A stretch of DNA of 43,312 bases. Source: Alicyclobacillus suci. Its GTDB lineage: Bacteria > Bacillota > Bacilli > Alicyclobacillales > Alicyclobacillaceae. Within the stretch, counting starts at the first letter, position 1; every line of letters starts with the position of its first letter. A model generated the notes under the pieces. It was not told the DNA's origin and made no database searches. It saw only the letters and a list, made by a program, of their open reading frames with translations. Location of the stretch: positions 1-43,312 of the forward strand of contig NZ_JAFMTW010000028.1 of NCBI RefSeq assembly GCF_017329615.1, read 5' to 3'. This document shows positions 17,972-25,463 of this stretch, one piece after another. Position numbers and translations under genes: made by a program.

Positions 17972-18670
17972 ATGTCACAGGGGGTATTATTAACCATTCG
18001 TTTATACGAGAGTGATCGGAAAAAGTGGTATTCCCGTATTGCATACGAAGAAATTGTGCGCCACTTGTGGGCTGCTGGCGCACCTGGAGTTACCGTCTTT
18101 CGCGATGTGGAAGGTCTAGATGCACGCGGTCATATAGAGACGGTATATAACGATTACGTCACAACTATTCCAATCACGATGGAAGTTTACGGCACGCCGG
18201 AAGAAATTGATGGCGTATGTAAGCTGGTCTCGTCTGAGTTGTTTCAATCATCGCGATTGTTTGTGAATCGTGATGTTAGAGATTTGAAACAGAAGGAATC
18301 GATGGAGGAATTGCGAATGACAAGCGGGTACGTTTTGAAGGTGTACATGAAGGAAGAGGATCACTATCACCACACGCCGCTTTATCATGCTCTTCTTGAA
18401 ACGTTAAAAAAACAAAACGTGATGTGGGTGGATGTCCAACATGCTTTGGAAGGATTTGGGGCAGACCATGTGATTCGCAAAACGTCATTACTGTCCTTTT
18501 CAGAACATGCTCCAATCGTACTGGAAGCTGCTTTGAACGGTGATGTTGCTGGCGATGTGTTAGAACAGATTAAACCGTTGTTGGCCTATGCTTCAGGTCC
18601 GGCGATTTTGCTAAATGGAGAAATTCTGTCTCCTGATGTGCAGTCGTGCGTGGATGATTCGGATAAATAA
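17972..18670 (+). CDS. Tandem DUF190 protein
   Basis: A 232-residue protein made of two similar modules of about 105 residues. Each begins with a strand then LRxYxxExD(R/H) (LLTIRLYESDRKKW at the start; VLKVYMKEEDHYHHTPLYHALLE in the second half) and continues with G..GV.V.+..EG. DUF190 proteins have a PII-like ferredoxin fold and often lie beside the fluoride exporter gene crcB. ATG 17972 has GGGGAGGG upstream. The gene begins 55 bases after enolase and ends just before the fluoride-riboswitch promoter. Function is unknown; a regulatory or ligand-sensing role in fluoride response is inferred. Confidence 0.75.
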   Translation: MSQGVLLTIRLYESDRKKWYSRIAYEEIVRHLWAAGAPGVTVFRDVEGLDARGHIETVYNDYVTTIPITMEVYGTPEEIDGVCKLVSSELFQSSRLFVNRDVRDLKQKESMEELRMTSGYVLKVYMKEEDHYHHTPLYHALLETLKKQNVMWVDVQHALEGFGADHVIRKTSLLSFSEHAPIVLEAALNGDVAGDVLEQIKPLLAYASGPAILLNGEILSPDVQSCVDDSDK

Positions 18671-18704
18671 AACGAACGCGTAGCTGAAAACTGAAATTAC
18701 GGGA

Positions 18705-18733
18705 TTGCATTTACGGGCCTATTCGCTTATGAT
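18705..18733 (+). promoter_or_regulatory. Promoter of the fluoride-riboswitch operon
   Basis: TTGCAT (18705-18710) and TATGAT (18728-18733) are separated by 17 bases. Transcription should begin near 18740, just before the aptamer. Confidence 0.75.
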
Positions 18734-18746
18734 TCAAAAATGTAAA

Positions 18747-18800
18747 CAATAGGCGATGGAGCTCGCCATAACCGCCCTACGGGGATAATGGCTCCTGCGG
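18747..18800 (+). ncRNA. Fluoride riboswitch (crcB motif) ahead of the sigma factor gene
   Basis: The sequence fits the crcB aptamer closely: stem GGCG/CGCC closing the loop ATGGAGCT, linker ATAACC, a second stem GCCC..GGGG, then GATAATGGCTCC. The loop bases GGAGC pair with GCTCC at 18791-18795, forming the conserved pseudoknot. That 3' strand is also the 5' arm of the terminator that follows, giving a clear on/off switch: fluoride stabilises the pseudoknot and prevents termination. The core is nearly the same as the known Bacillus crcB leader. Confidence 0.92.
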
Positions 18801-18832
18801 ATAATTTTCTTATTCGCAGGAGCCATTTTTGT
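18787..18832 (+). terminator. Fluoride riboswitch expression-platform terminator
   Basis: AATGGCTCCTGCG (18787-18799) pairs perfectly with 18815-18827, extended inwards by further A-T and G-T pairs, then TTTT. Its left arm overlaps the aptamer pseudoknot strand. Confidence 0.9.
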
Positions 18833-18848
18833 TTGGAGGTGTTTCTAG

Positions 18849-19709
18849 TTGGGGTTGCAGAGGACTGGCACCTACGCGAATGCCCATGATGTGGTTTTTG
18901 ACTATTTGTCTCGGATTGGGGAAGTTGACTTATTGCGTGCTGAGGATGAAATTCGGTTGTCGCGTTTGGCTCAATCCGGCGAGCGAAGCGCGATGAATCA
19001 ATTAATTGAGTCCAATTTGCGGCTGGTGGTCTCGATTGCCAAGCGGTACCAAGGACGTGGTTTGGAATTAGAAGATTTGATTCAGGAAGGGAATTTGGGA
19101 CTCATGAAAGCGGCGGAGAAGTTTAATCCGGACGCTGGTTATCGATTTAGCACTTATGCGACATGGTGGATTCGACAAGCCATCATTCGAGCGATTGCCG
19201 ATAAGTCTCGGACTGTCCGTCTCCCAGTTCATAGTTTTGAAGATTTACTGAGAATAGGAAATATCTGGTCTTCAAAATTTGCTGAAACCGGGCAGTCTCC
19301 AACGATTGAGTACTTAGCTGCTTCATTACAGAAAAGTGCTGAGTACGTAGAATTGCTCTTGCAATGGATTTCCGAGCCAATGTCCTTGGAGATGACCATT
19401 GGGGAGGATGGGAACACGCAACTAAAGGCAACGATTCCGGATGATACATCCACAGATATCCACCATCATATCGTCTTTGAGGATTTGAAGAATGAACTAA
19501 ATGTGCTATTGAAACACCTGACAGATAGGGAAGCCAAAGTCTTGCGTCTTCGATACGGATTAGATGGTTTGGAGCCGATGACCCTTGAGGAGATTGGAAA
19601 GGGCATGGGTGTGACGAGAGAGCGGATTCGTCAAATCCAACTGGAAGCCCTAGAGAAATTGCGTGAGCTAGACCATACTGCACTGAAGGAGATTGTATTG
19701 GCCCAGTAG
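18849..19709 (+). CDS. Sigma-70 family RNA polymerase sigma factor (group 2, SigA-like)
   Basis: A 286-residue sigma factor containing regions 1.2 to 4.2 but lacking region 1.1. Visible parts are [23 protein letters not shown] (1.2), [37 protein letters not shown] (2.1-2.2), [19 protein letters not shown] (2.3-2.4), a region 3, and [30 protein letters not shown] (4.2). Regions 2.4 and 4.2 are close to SigA, so it likely reads housekeeping-like promoters. The start is TTG 18849, eight bases after GGAGGT. It is the first gene behind a fluoride riboswitch, so fluoride probably switches it on. It heads an operon with a GltB-domain protein and a zinc ribbon. Confidence 0.92.
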   Translation: MGLQRTGTYANAHDVVFDYLSRIGEVDLLRAEDEIRLSRLAQSGERSAMNQLIESNLRLVVSIAKRYQGRGLELEDLIQEGNLGLMKAAEKFNPDAGYRFSTYATWWIRQAIIRAIADKSRTVRLPVHSFEDLLRIGNIWSSKFAETGQSPTIEYLAASLQKSAEYVELLLQWISEPMSLEMTIGEDGNTQLKATIPDDTSTDIHHHIVFEDLKNELNVLLKHLTDREAKVLRLRYGLDGLEPMTLEEIGKGMGVTRERIRQIQLEALEKLRELDHTALKEIVLAQ

Positions 19710-19780
19710 TTGTACTTTACAATAGTGTTTGTGCGATGATGAGAGCATTGTGCTATTTCAGTGACTAGGTGGTGTGGAAT

Positions 19781-21403
19781 GTGAGTGTAGTTAGTATTGT
19801 TTTACTAGTGGTAATATTGCTGATTTTTGTTGGCGTTCCATTGGGTGGCCTCGTTTATCTATTTATTTTGTCGAGAAAACCGCAGCATTCGGTTGTGCGG
19901 GCACATCCCTATTTAGGATGGGCTCGTTATGTACTTGAAAAGCTTGGTCCAGAGTTCCGTCAGTATTGGTTTGATAGTGACACAGAAAGTAGGCCATTTT
20001 CGAGAAGTGATTTTCTATCTGTCGTCTTTGCAAGCAAATATCGGACAGATTTAATTAGCTTTGGTGGCAAACGAAATTACGACGAATCAGGTTTTTATTT
20101 GTCCAACAGTTTATTTCCCAAGCTGACCGACGAGTTGACCGCAGACAATACGGAGCGCGCCAAGGGACGGAAGTATCAAATTGTTCACGAAGGACTTTTT
20201 ACACGGCATGAAAAAGTGATTGAAGATGAAGTTAAACGGTGGCTGTATCAGAAAGAGGATGCTATCGTCATTGGCGAGCATCTTGAGCATCCTTGGGTAT
20301 TACGAGGAATGTTCGGGATATCCGCAACGTCGTATGGCGCCGTTGGCGAACATTATATCCAGTCAACTGGTTCTGGCGCCTATATGGCGGGCGGATCTTG
20401 GATGAATACTGGCGAAGGCGGTGTTGCGCCCGAACATTTGATGACGGGTGTCGATGTGGTGGCACAGATTGGGCCCGGATTGTTCGGATTTCGCGATGAG
20501 GATGGGAATTTTTCGATTGAGGAATTCAAGCGCAAAGCCGCTGAAAAAAATATTAAGGCATTTGAACTGAAATTTCATCAAGGTGCGAAGATCCGCGGAG
20601 GTCATCTTGAGGGTACGAAAGTCAATGAGAAAATTGCAAGTATCCGCAAGGTGCCGATTGGAAAGACTGTCAATTCTCCCAATCGGTTTTCATTTTTAAA
20701 AAATGAAGAGGATGCGCTCAGATTTGTGAATCAACTGCAGGTCATCGGGCAGAAGCCCGTCGGTATCAAGTTGGTCGTCGGCGACGGAAAGCAGTTGGAG
20801 GCATTTTTTGAAACGATGCTTCGCCTGGATATGTATCCAGATTTTCTAACAGTGGATGGGAGCGAAGGGGGATCTGGCGCAACGTTTAAAGCCATGGCGG
20901 ATGGCATGGGGCTGCCTCTCTTTAGTGCGTTGTTAATTTTGGATGACACGGCCCGTCGGTTTGGTGTTCGTGATCGGATAAAGATTTTTGCTTCTGGCAA
21001 GTTAATCACTCCGGATAAGGTGGCCATTGCACTTGCGTTGGGGGCGGATTGTGTCAATTCGGCACGTGGTTTCATGATGGCAAATGGATGCATTATGGCG
21101 ATGCAGTGCCATACGGGAAAGTGTCCAACGGGTGTGACGACAACAGACCCCAAGTATCAATCCGCATTAGTGCCCGACGAAAAGAAATGGCGCGTGATGA
21201 ACTATCTTGTACAAGTGCGGGAGGGCGTTTTTGCCTTGGCTGCGGCATGCGGACTAAGCAGTCCACGTGCGTTTTCGCGTGAACACGTCGTCTTTAAAAA
21301 TGAATTCGGGCGCGCGGTTCGGGTTTCAGAATTGTTCCCTTATCCAAAAGTTGAGTATCCGCATGGTAAAAGCCACACAGACGGAGAGGGAGCAATCTTA
21401 TGA
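19781..21403 (+). CDS. FMN-binding glutamate synthase-domain protein, membrane anchored
   Basis: About 540 residues: one N-terminal membrane helix (VSIVLLVVILLIFVGVPLGGLVYLFIL) then a glutamate-synthase-type FMN barrel. GISATSYGAVG, KFHQGAKIRGGHL, TVDGSEGGSGATFKAMADGMG and ALGADCVNSARGFMMANGCIMAMQCHTGKCPTGV match the FMN and 3Fe-4S regions of GltB-like proteins (YerD type). The glutaminase domain is absent, so it is not a classical glutamate synthase. GTG 19781 has AGGTGG eight bases upstream; GTG 19769 is an alternative. It follows the fluoride-controlled sigma gene and overlaps the zinc ribbon gene. Its reaction is unknown. Confidence 0.82.
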   Translation: MSVVSIVLLVVILLIFVGVPLGGLVYLFILSRKPQHSVVRAHPYLGWARYVLEKLGPEFRQYWFDSDTESRPFSRSDFLSVVFASKYRTDLISFGGKRNYDESGFYLSNSLFPKLTDELTADNTERAKGRKYQIVHEGLFTRHEKVIEDEVKRWLYQKEDAIVIGEHLEHPWVLRGMFGISATSYGAVGEHYIQSTGSGAYMAGGSWMNTGEGGVAPEHLMTGVDVVAQIGPGLFGFRDEDGNFSIEEFKRKAAEKNIKAFELKFHQGAKIRGGHLEGTKVNEKIASIRKVPIGKTVNSPNRFSFLKNEEDALRFVNQLQVIGQKPVGIKLVVGDGKQLEAFFETMLRLDMYPDFLTVDGSEGGSGATFKAMADGMGLPLFSALLILDDTARRFGVRDRIKIFASGKLITPDKVAIALALGADCVNSARGFMMANGCIMAMQCHTGKCPTGVTTTDPKYQSALVPDEKKWRVMNYLVQVREGVFALAAACGLSSPRAFSREHVVFKNEFGRAVRVSELFPYPKVEYPHGKSHTDGEGAIL

Positions 21404-21582
21404 CACACAAACATTGGGAATTTGATTCAATCTGTCCGAAGTGTGGCCATAGTACACGGGTTTCAGCCCCGCTTGGGGAATTGGTGGTACGCGTGCATTG
21501 TGATCACTGTGCGCATGGATATGAGTACACGCATGTGATTCGGGAACACGAAGAGGTAGAAGACACGGATGATGAGGTGTAA
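21400..21582 (+). CDS. Small zinc-ribbon protein
   Basis: A 60-residue protein with CPKC at positions 12-15 and CDHC at 34-37, a four-cysteine zinc ribbon, and an acidic C-terminus (EEVEDTDDEV). ATG 21400 overlaps the stop of the GltB-domain gene (ATGA), so translation is coupled and the protein probably works with that flavoprotein. No closer family is recognised. Confidence 0.75.
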   Translation: MTHKHWEFDSICPKCGHSTRVSAPLGELVVRVHCDHCAHGYEYTHVIREHEEVEDTDDEV

Positions 21583-21670
21583 AGTATGTCGCTTTGCGTA
21601 CGTGCACCACATTTACTGGGTGGATATTGATTGAATTCCGACAGCGAGGGAGATGGGAACATAGAGCGGT

Positions 21671-21699
21671 GGGTGGACATGAATTTTTGGTGTCCACCC
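21671..21699. terminator. Hairpin between convergent genes
   Basis: GGGTGGACA (21671-21679) pairs with TGTCCACCC (21691-21699) across an 11-base loop. It sits between the zinc-ribbon gene and the convergent YtaF-like gene and could end transcription from either side, although no T-run follows. Confidence 0.5.
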
Positions 21700-21723
21700 C
21701 TGTCGGACAAAATTCTGACGCGT

Positions 21724-22293
21724 TTAACGCACAAGCTGATTTACGCCGACGCCGATGAGGATGCCTCCTGCAATCAACGCAGAATATTTGCCTAGAAATT
21801 TTGATAGTACACCTAATCCGACCATGTGCCCTATCCAAAGCATGATGTATCCCCAGACTGTAATACTAACGGCGACAGCCCAGAACGCAGGCGTGTTTGA
21901 AATGGATGACCCGAACCCAATCACAATATTGTCTAGGGACATGGCAAGGCCGAGTAAAAACGCCTGGCGCAGCCCTAGTGAAGCCACTTTGATTTTCGCC
22001 TTATTTTTCGAAATATGTGGGTGAAGATAGGCTGCGTACCAAAAGAACAAACCGATTCCCGACAGCGCAATACAGGTAATCCAATTGGCTTCGGATGCGG
22101 ATAAAAACTGGGCAATTGTATTTCCTGCGTACGCTCCGACGAGTGCGATGAGGCCGCCTATCAAATTGATGAGACCGTTGACCCAGTGAGGCATTCGAAC
22201 CTTATCCGCTCCATAGGCCATTCCAATCCCAGTGTTGTCAAAATTGGATCCGACCCCAACCAAGTTTAGCGCGATAAATGTGTTCCAAGTCAT
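21724..22293 (-). CDS. MntP/YtaF-like integral membrane protein
   Basis: A 189-residue protein with about six membrane helices in two related halves. Each half begins with a conserved acidic motif: GVGSNFDNTGIGMAYG and LAMSLDNIVIGFGSS. This repeat-with-D pattern is characteristic of the MntP/YtaF/LysE-like transporter group, and the D-N version resembles YtaF more than MntP. I start at ATG 22293, which has AGGGGG nine bases upstream. It lies 157 bases downstream of a TerC-family gene under a fluoride-type riboswitch, so it may be cotranscribed. A cation efflux role is plausible but unproved. Confidence 0.72.
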   Translation of the reverse strand: MTWNTFIALNLVGVGSNFDNTGIGMAYGADKVRMPHWVNGLINLIGGLIALVGAYAGNTIAQFLSASEANWITCIALSGIGLFFWYAAYLHPHISKNKAKIKVASLGLRQAFLLGLAMSLDNIVIGFGSSISNTPAFWAVAVSITVWGYIMLWIGHMVGLGVLSKFLGKYSALIAGGILIGVGVNQLVR

Positions 22294-22450
22294 TCGTTTC
22301 ATCCCCCTATGGAAGGCTGAATGACAATCGTCCGCTACGACATTATTTTGTATTTCCGTCAATCCATATGGTACGACGGAACTGGACAGTTGGAACTGGA
22401 CAAAGGGACCGCCTCATAGTCCAACAATCATGCTTCATTTATGGGTGAAT

Positions 22451-23134
22451 TTATTTTGTCTTCAGACCGGAACGCTTGGTGTTCCGGATATATATACCGA
22501 GTGAAATACCTACAAATAAAATTGCGGCGGCAAAAGACGCGTGTGTGAGATAGGATGAACTCAAGGGGAAGTGCGGTTGAATCAAGGGGTCTTTCAATAG
22601 GACCTGAATAGCCGTCTGGACCATCACGCCAGCGGCGATAATTTGTACCCATGGCATTTCGCTAAATACTTTCGTAATGGTGGGTAGTAGGAGCAATAAG
22701 GGGACAATACTGAAGAATACGCCAATGGCTACGCAGAACACGTTGTTGGTTACAGCAAAGATGGATATCAGGTTGTCAAAACTTGCGGCGAAGTCAGTGA
22801 GAACGATGAGACAAAGTAGTTTGAGTAAATTTGTATCGAACTTCCCTGACGCAAAATTTTTCGTACCATGGTGCCTTTGTTTGTTGACTTTGGCAGTGCG
22901 CAGAGCGAGCAAAAACAGAATACTTCCTAACACGAGTTGAATTCCAGAAAGACGCGAGATTGGTCGAATAGCAAGCACAAGCAGGGCTCGAGTTATAGTC
23001 AATAATATCGCAGAACATATGGTGAGCGTCCAATACCGGGTTTTATGATTTTTGAAAATTCCTGCGAGTACAATTGCGTTGTCGAGTGCTGTTACAAAGT
23101 TGAGAATGAAAACCTGAATAATGGAATGAACCAA
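22451..23134 (-). CDS. TerC/YjbE-family integral membrane protein under a fluoride-type riboswitch
   Basis: A 227-residue membrane protein with seven or so helices. It carries the two TerC-family acidic motifs, FVTALDNAIVLAG near the N-terminus and LTDFAASFDNLISIF in the middle. TerC relatives (YjbE, YkoY) are linked to metal export and are often controlled by manganese riboswitches; here the leader is fluoride-type instead. TTG 23134 is the likely start, seven bases after AGGAGG; upstream codons lie in the riboswitch. Because no crcB is present, a role in fluoride or metal-fluoride homeostasis should be considered. Confidence 0.8.
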   Translation of the reverse strand: MVHSIIQVFILNFVTALDNAIVLAGIFKNHKTRYWTLTICSAILLTITRALLVLAIRPISRLSGIQLVLGSILFLLALRTAKVNKQRHHGTKNFASGKFDTNLLKLLCLIVLTDFAASFDNLISIFAVTNNVFCVAIGVFFSIVPLLLLLPTITKVFSEMPWVQIIAAGVMVQTAIQVLLKDPLIQPHFPLSSSYLTHASFAAAILFVGISLGIYIRNTKRSGLKTK

Positions 23135-23163
23135 GTGTGCTCCTCCTCTTTTACACGCAAAAA

Positions 23164-23198
23164 GACTCCTGCCGCTTGCACTTGCAAGGACAGGAGTC
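23164..23198 (-). terminator. Terminator of the TerC-gene riboswitch
   Basis: Read on the minus strand, GACTCCTG and CAGGAGTC enclose an inner CTTGCA/TGCAAG stem, followed by five T. The left arm overlaps the aptamer pseudoknot strand GACTCC. Confidence 0.88.
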
Positions 23199-23250
23199 AT
23201 TGGCCTTTCGGCGGTTTGGGCAAAATCCCTAGCGGACTCCACCGCTATTG
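23191..23250 (-). ncRNA. Fluoride-type (crcB motif) riboswitch ahead of the TerC-family gene
   Basis: Minus-strand sequence AATAGCGGTGGAGTCCGCT matches the aptamer start with stem AGCG/CGCT around loop GTGGAGTC. An extra small hairpin (GGG-ATTTT-GCCC) is inserted, then AAACCGCCGAAAGGCCAATGACTCC continues the motif. Loop GGAGTC pairs with GACTCC, so the pseudoknot is kept with different bases from the copy at 18747. The first loop base is G where the other copy has A. The downstream terminator uses the pseudoknot strand in the same manner. Confidence is lower than for the first copy because of the insertion. Confidence 0.75.
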
Positions 23251-23261
23251 TTGCTAGATTG

Positions 23262-23290
23262 TCCATACGATATATACAGGGATTTCTCAA
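23262..23290 (-). promoter_or_regulatory. Promoter of the TerC-gene riboswitch transcript
   Basis: On the minus strand TTGAGA (23290-23285) and TATGGA (23267-23262) are 17 bases apart; initiation is expected about ten bases before the aptamer. Confidence 0.6.
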
Positions 23291-23519
23291 TTTTTATGCC
23301 TGAATATCGGTGGTTTCTGTATGCAAATGGCCACTTTGCAATCATTCAGTCGATAACGAGTGGCGCGAATCTGCATCATGAAGGCATCATTTGTTTGAGC
23401 ATCGTCCGCCTTGAGTCGCCTAAATCAATGCGATTTCAAAAAACTAGGCGGCTGACATTCAATTGGACACCTCACTTGACGTACTGTGTAGTGAGTTTTA
23501 ACAAGAGGAGGAGATATGA

Positions 23520-23627
23520 ATGTACGGTGTATTTGGTGGTTATACTCGCTGGGCAGTCGTGTTTCTGATCATCTTTGTGCTGTTCTTCCTGTTGGTTCCT
23601 GCCTATGGTGCAACGACCACATGCTAA
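23520..23627 (+). CDS. YjcZ-like small membrane peptide (35 residues)
   Basis: A short gene starting at ATG 23520 behind a strong AAGAGGAGGAG. The product has a Gly/Tyr N-terminus (MYGVFGGYTRW) then one membrane helix (AVVFLIIFVLFFLLVPAYG), the layout of YjcZ-type sporulation peptides in Bacillales. A different frame begins with ATG 23516 but has a poor product. A TTGACG at 23477 may be the -35 box. It is followed by a long hairpin. A spore-related role is a family inference. Confidence 0.72.
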   Translation: MYGVFGGYTRWAVVFLIIFVLFFLLVPAYGATTTC

Positions 23628-23641
23628 AACACTATCCCTGT

Positions 23642-23679
23642 CATTTGGAGAGGGTATTTGAGGATACCCTCTCCAAATG
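23642..23679 (+). terminator. Long hairpin after the small membrane peptide gene
   Basis: A perfect 16-base inverted repeat (23642-23657 with 23664-23679) around a 6-base loop. It lies 14 bases after the peptide gene and likely terminates or stabilises its transcript, though the downstream T-run is missing. Confidence 0.65.
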
Positions 23680-23836
23680 CAGACGGACAAGCATTGGGCA
23701 GTTTGCGTACACGTCTCGATGCTCTGGGTGAACACTAGGGCCGGATTGGCGTGGACTCACACGAAACGAGTGTGTTCGCATACGATGGAAAATGATCGGA
23801 ATACGGGTTTTCTAAAATACCGGAAAGGGGAAGCGT

Positions 23837-24103
23837 ATGGAGTCGAAGGCGCTAAAAACATTTCGTCGAAAAATGGCCAATCCGCTTCACTGGCGTAAAG
23901 CGAACCAGATCTTCCTCAAGTACAGCCGCGATGACTTGAAAAATGTCACTCGCACGATGGGATTCATTGATGTGCTTGCGTCCGAGTTAGGCGTCACATT
24001 GAATGACTCCGAGCGAAAACAAGCCGCACAGTGGCTTGTAGATCAGGATATTGACCCAAAGAGTAAACGCGATAGAATGATGATTTGGCGCAAGGCCAAG
24101 TAG
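23837..24103 (+). CDS. Small hypothetical protein (88 residues)
   Basis: An 88-residue, basic, helical-looking soluble protein without cysteines or a signal peptide. ATG 23837 follows GGAAAGGGGAAGCGT, a good ribosome site. The central part LKNVTRTMGFIDVLASELGVTLNDSERKQAAQWLVDQDIDPKSKRDR suggests a small helical domain. I recognise no family. It is monocistronic and followed by a clear terminator, which supports it as a real gene. Confidence 0.65.
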   Translation: MESKALKTFRRKMANPLHWRKANQIFLKYSRDDLKNVTRTMGFIDVLASELGVTLNDSERKQAAQWLVDQDIDPKSKRDRMMIWRKAK

Positions 24104-24145
24104 CACGGTCGTCCGTTTCCGTGTGACGTGCGTCAAATGTCGAAG

Positions 24146-24173
24146 GTGGACACATGGATGTGTTCACTTTTTT
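24146..24173 (+). terminator. Terminator after the 88-residue gene
   Basis: GTGGACACAT (24146-24155) pairs with ATGTGTTCAC (24158-24167), with one G-T pair, followed by six T. Confidence 0.8.
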
Positions 24174-24226
24174 AATGTAGGGACGTTTGGTTGAATCCAC
24201 AGGTTTACATATGCCATCAAGATTCG

Positions 24227-24268
24227 CAGGTGGTACCACAACGAGGGTGCCACCTGTTTAAAATTTTT
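24227..24268 (+). terminator. Second plus-strand hairpin before zur
   Basis: CAGGTGGTACC (24227-24237) pairs with GGTGCCACCTG (24246-24256) with one wobble pair. TTTAAAATTTTTT follows. It may be a backup terminator protecting the convergent zur gene. Confidence 0.55.
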
Positions 24269-24302
24269 TGCTACGTTTATTTTGTGTAGCTGCCTATGTT
24301 CA

Positions 24303-24731
24303 TCAAGATGCGGCGCGACATTTTGCACAATACCCGTACACTTCAAAGCGATGGTTGATGACCTGAAAATCTTTTACGAGCCCATTTAAATTGTTCATGG
24401 GGCATTCATCAATTGCAAATGTTGCGCCACAATTCACGCACACTAAATGGTGATGGTGCTCCTCGTGACACATCAGACGGTATTTCGCCGCGTCATCGCT
24501 GAATTCCATATGCTCAATGACATTATGTTCGAGCAGTGTAGCTAGCGTGCGATATATGGTGTCGTAACTGATATTCGGATAGGTCTTGCGAACGTGTTCG
24601 TATACTTCTTTGGCAGATAAGTATTTATCTTTATTTATTACGAAAAAATCGACTGTTTCTTGTCGTTTTCCGGTGAATTTGAGACCCGCCCGCTTGAGTC
24701 TGCGTAAAATGGCGTCGGTGGTGGTTTCCAT
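24303..24731 (-). CDS. zur: Fur-family regulator, probably Zur
   Basis: A 142-residue ferric-uptake-regulator family protein. The winged helix (ISYDTIYRTLATLLEHNVIEHME) is followed by the metal region HEEHHHHLVCVNCGATFAIDECP and a C-terminal YGYCAKC; the two CxxC pairs form the structural zinc site. ATG 24731 follows AAGGGAG at eight bases. It resembles B. subtilis Zur (METT start, HHHH before CxxC). Neighbours are COG0523 metallochaperones and a ZnuABC importer behind Zur-box palindromes, which supports zinc rather than iron or peroxide sensing. Confidence 0.85.
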   Translation of the reverse strand: METTTDAILRRLKRAGLKFTGKRQETVDFFVINKDKYLSAKEVYEHVRKTYPNISYDTIYRTLATLLEHNVIEHMEFSDDAAKYRLMCHEEHHHHLVCVNCGATFAIDECPMNNLNGLVKDFQVINHRFEVYGYCAKCRAAS

Positions 24732-24881
24732 CCCATTGTCTCCCTTCAGGAAAAACTTCATCAAAGAACCTCATTGAACTTCATTGCCGTAACCTGACGT
24801 ATCTCATATCATTATCTCGCACAGGCGAGAGATTGACAAACGCAAAAAATGGGGAGATGCGGTTATTTCGTTGGTTGAATG

Positions 24882-25427
24882 CTATACCATTCGCTGTTTC
24901 ATGCCTTGAATGTAGAGGATACCTTTATAGCGAAAGACGTCGGTGCCCTTTTCACTGAGCCAATGAAACACCCAGTCATCCACTTTATCTAGAGCGAGTG
25001 GCCGTGTTTCTCGCAATACGATAGAGCTGACCGAATCATCGTGTTCATGTGCTTCTTCTTTTAGAAACTCCGGATCAATTTCCAACTTTTTCTCAATATC
25101 AAATGCGCGGACATCGAGAATTTTTTCTACGTCAATCTTAGACTTTTGAGTGGAATAAATTTTTGCATGAGGATTCATAGCGCGCAATCGACGCTTGAGT
25201 ATACCTATTTCCTGTGGACTGACCAAGTCTACTTTGTTCAGCAACAGAAGATCAGCGAAAGCTACCTGTTCCTGCGCCTCGTGTGTTTCATCCAGATGCT
25301 GTCGAGCGTGTTTGGCGTCGACGACCGTGACGACGGCATCTAAATCAAATGATTGGTAAATGGTTGGTTCTGCGAAAAATGTTTGGATGACAGGCATCGC
25401 GCCATAGTCGTTCAGCATCAATACCAT
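24882..25427 (-). pseudogene. Truncated COG0523 (CobW-type) GTPase, C-terminal part only
   Basis: The 181-codon frame starts within the GTPase domain: VIQTFF.EPTIYQSFDLDAVVTVVDAKH, LLLNKVDLVSPQEI (the NKxD guanine motif) and the C-terminal domain are present. The P-loop GxxGxGKT and the CxCC metal motif, which should fill about 100 N-terminal residues, are absent. The upstream DNA is a ferredoxin gene, not the missing part. No ribosome site precedes the ATG. It is probably the remnant of a duplicated metallochaperone gene. Confidence 0.75.
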
Positions 25428-25463
25428 ATGTTGCGTGCAATGTGCGGATGAGTTGACTCTTTC

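Noticed and set aside
23150..23260. Manganese (yybP-ykoY) or glycine riboswitch before the TerC gene
   Set aside because: GCCGAAAGGCCAA recalls glycine aptamers and TerC recalls yybP-ykoY, but the GGGGAGUA-type core is absent, while stem, loop and covarying pseudoknot fit the fluoride motif.
23248..23568. 106-codon plus-strand frame
   Set aside because: It runs through the promoter region opposite the TerC riboswitch and into the small membrane peptide gene in another frame, with no ribosome site.
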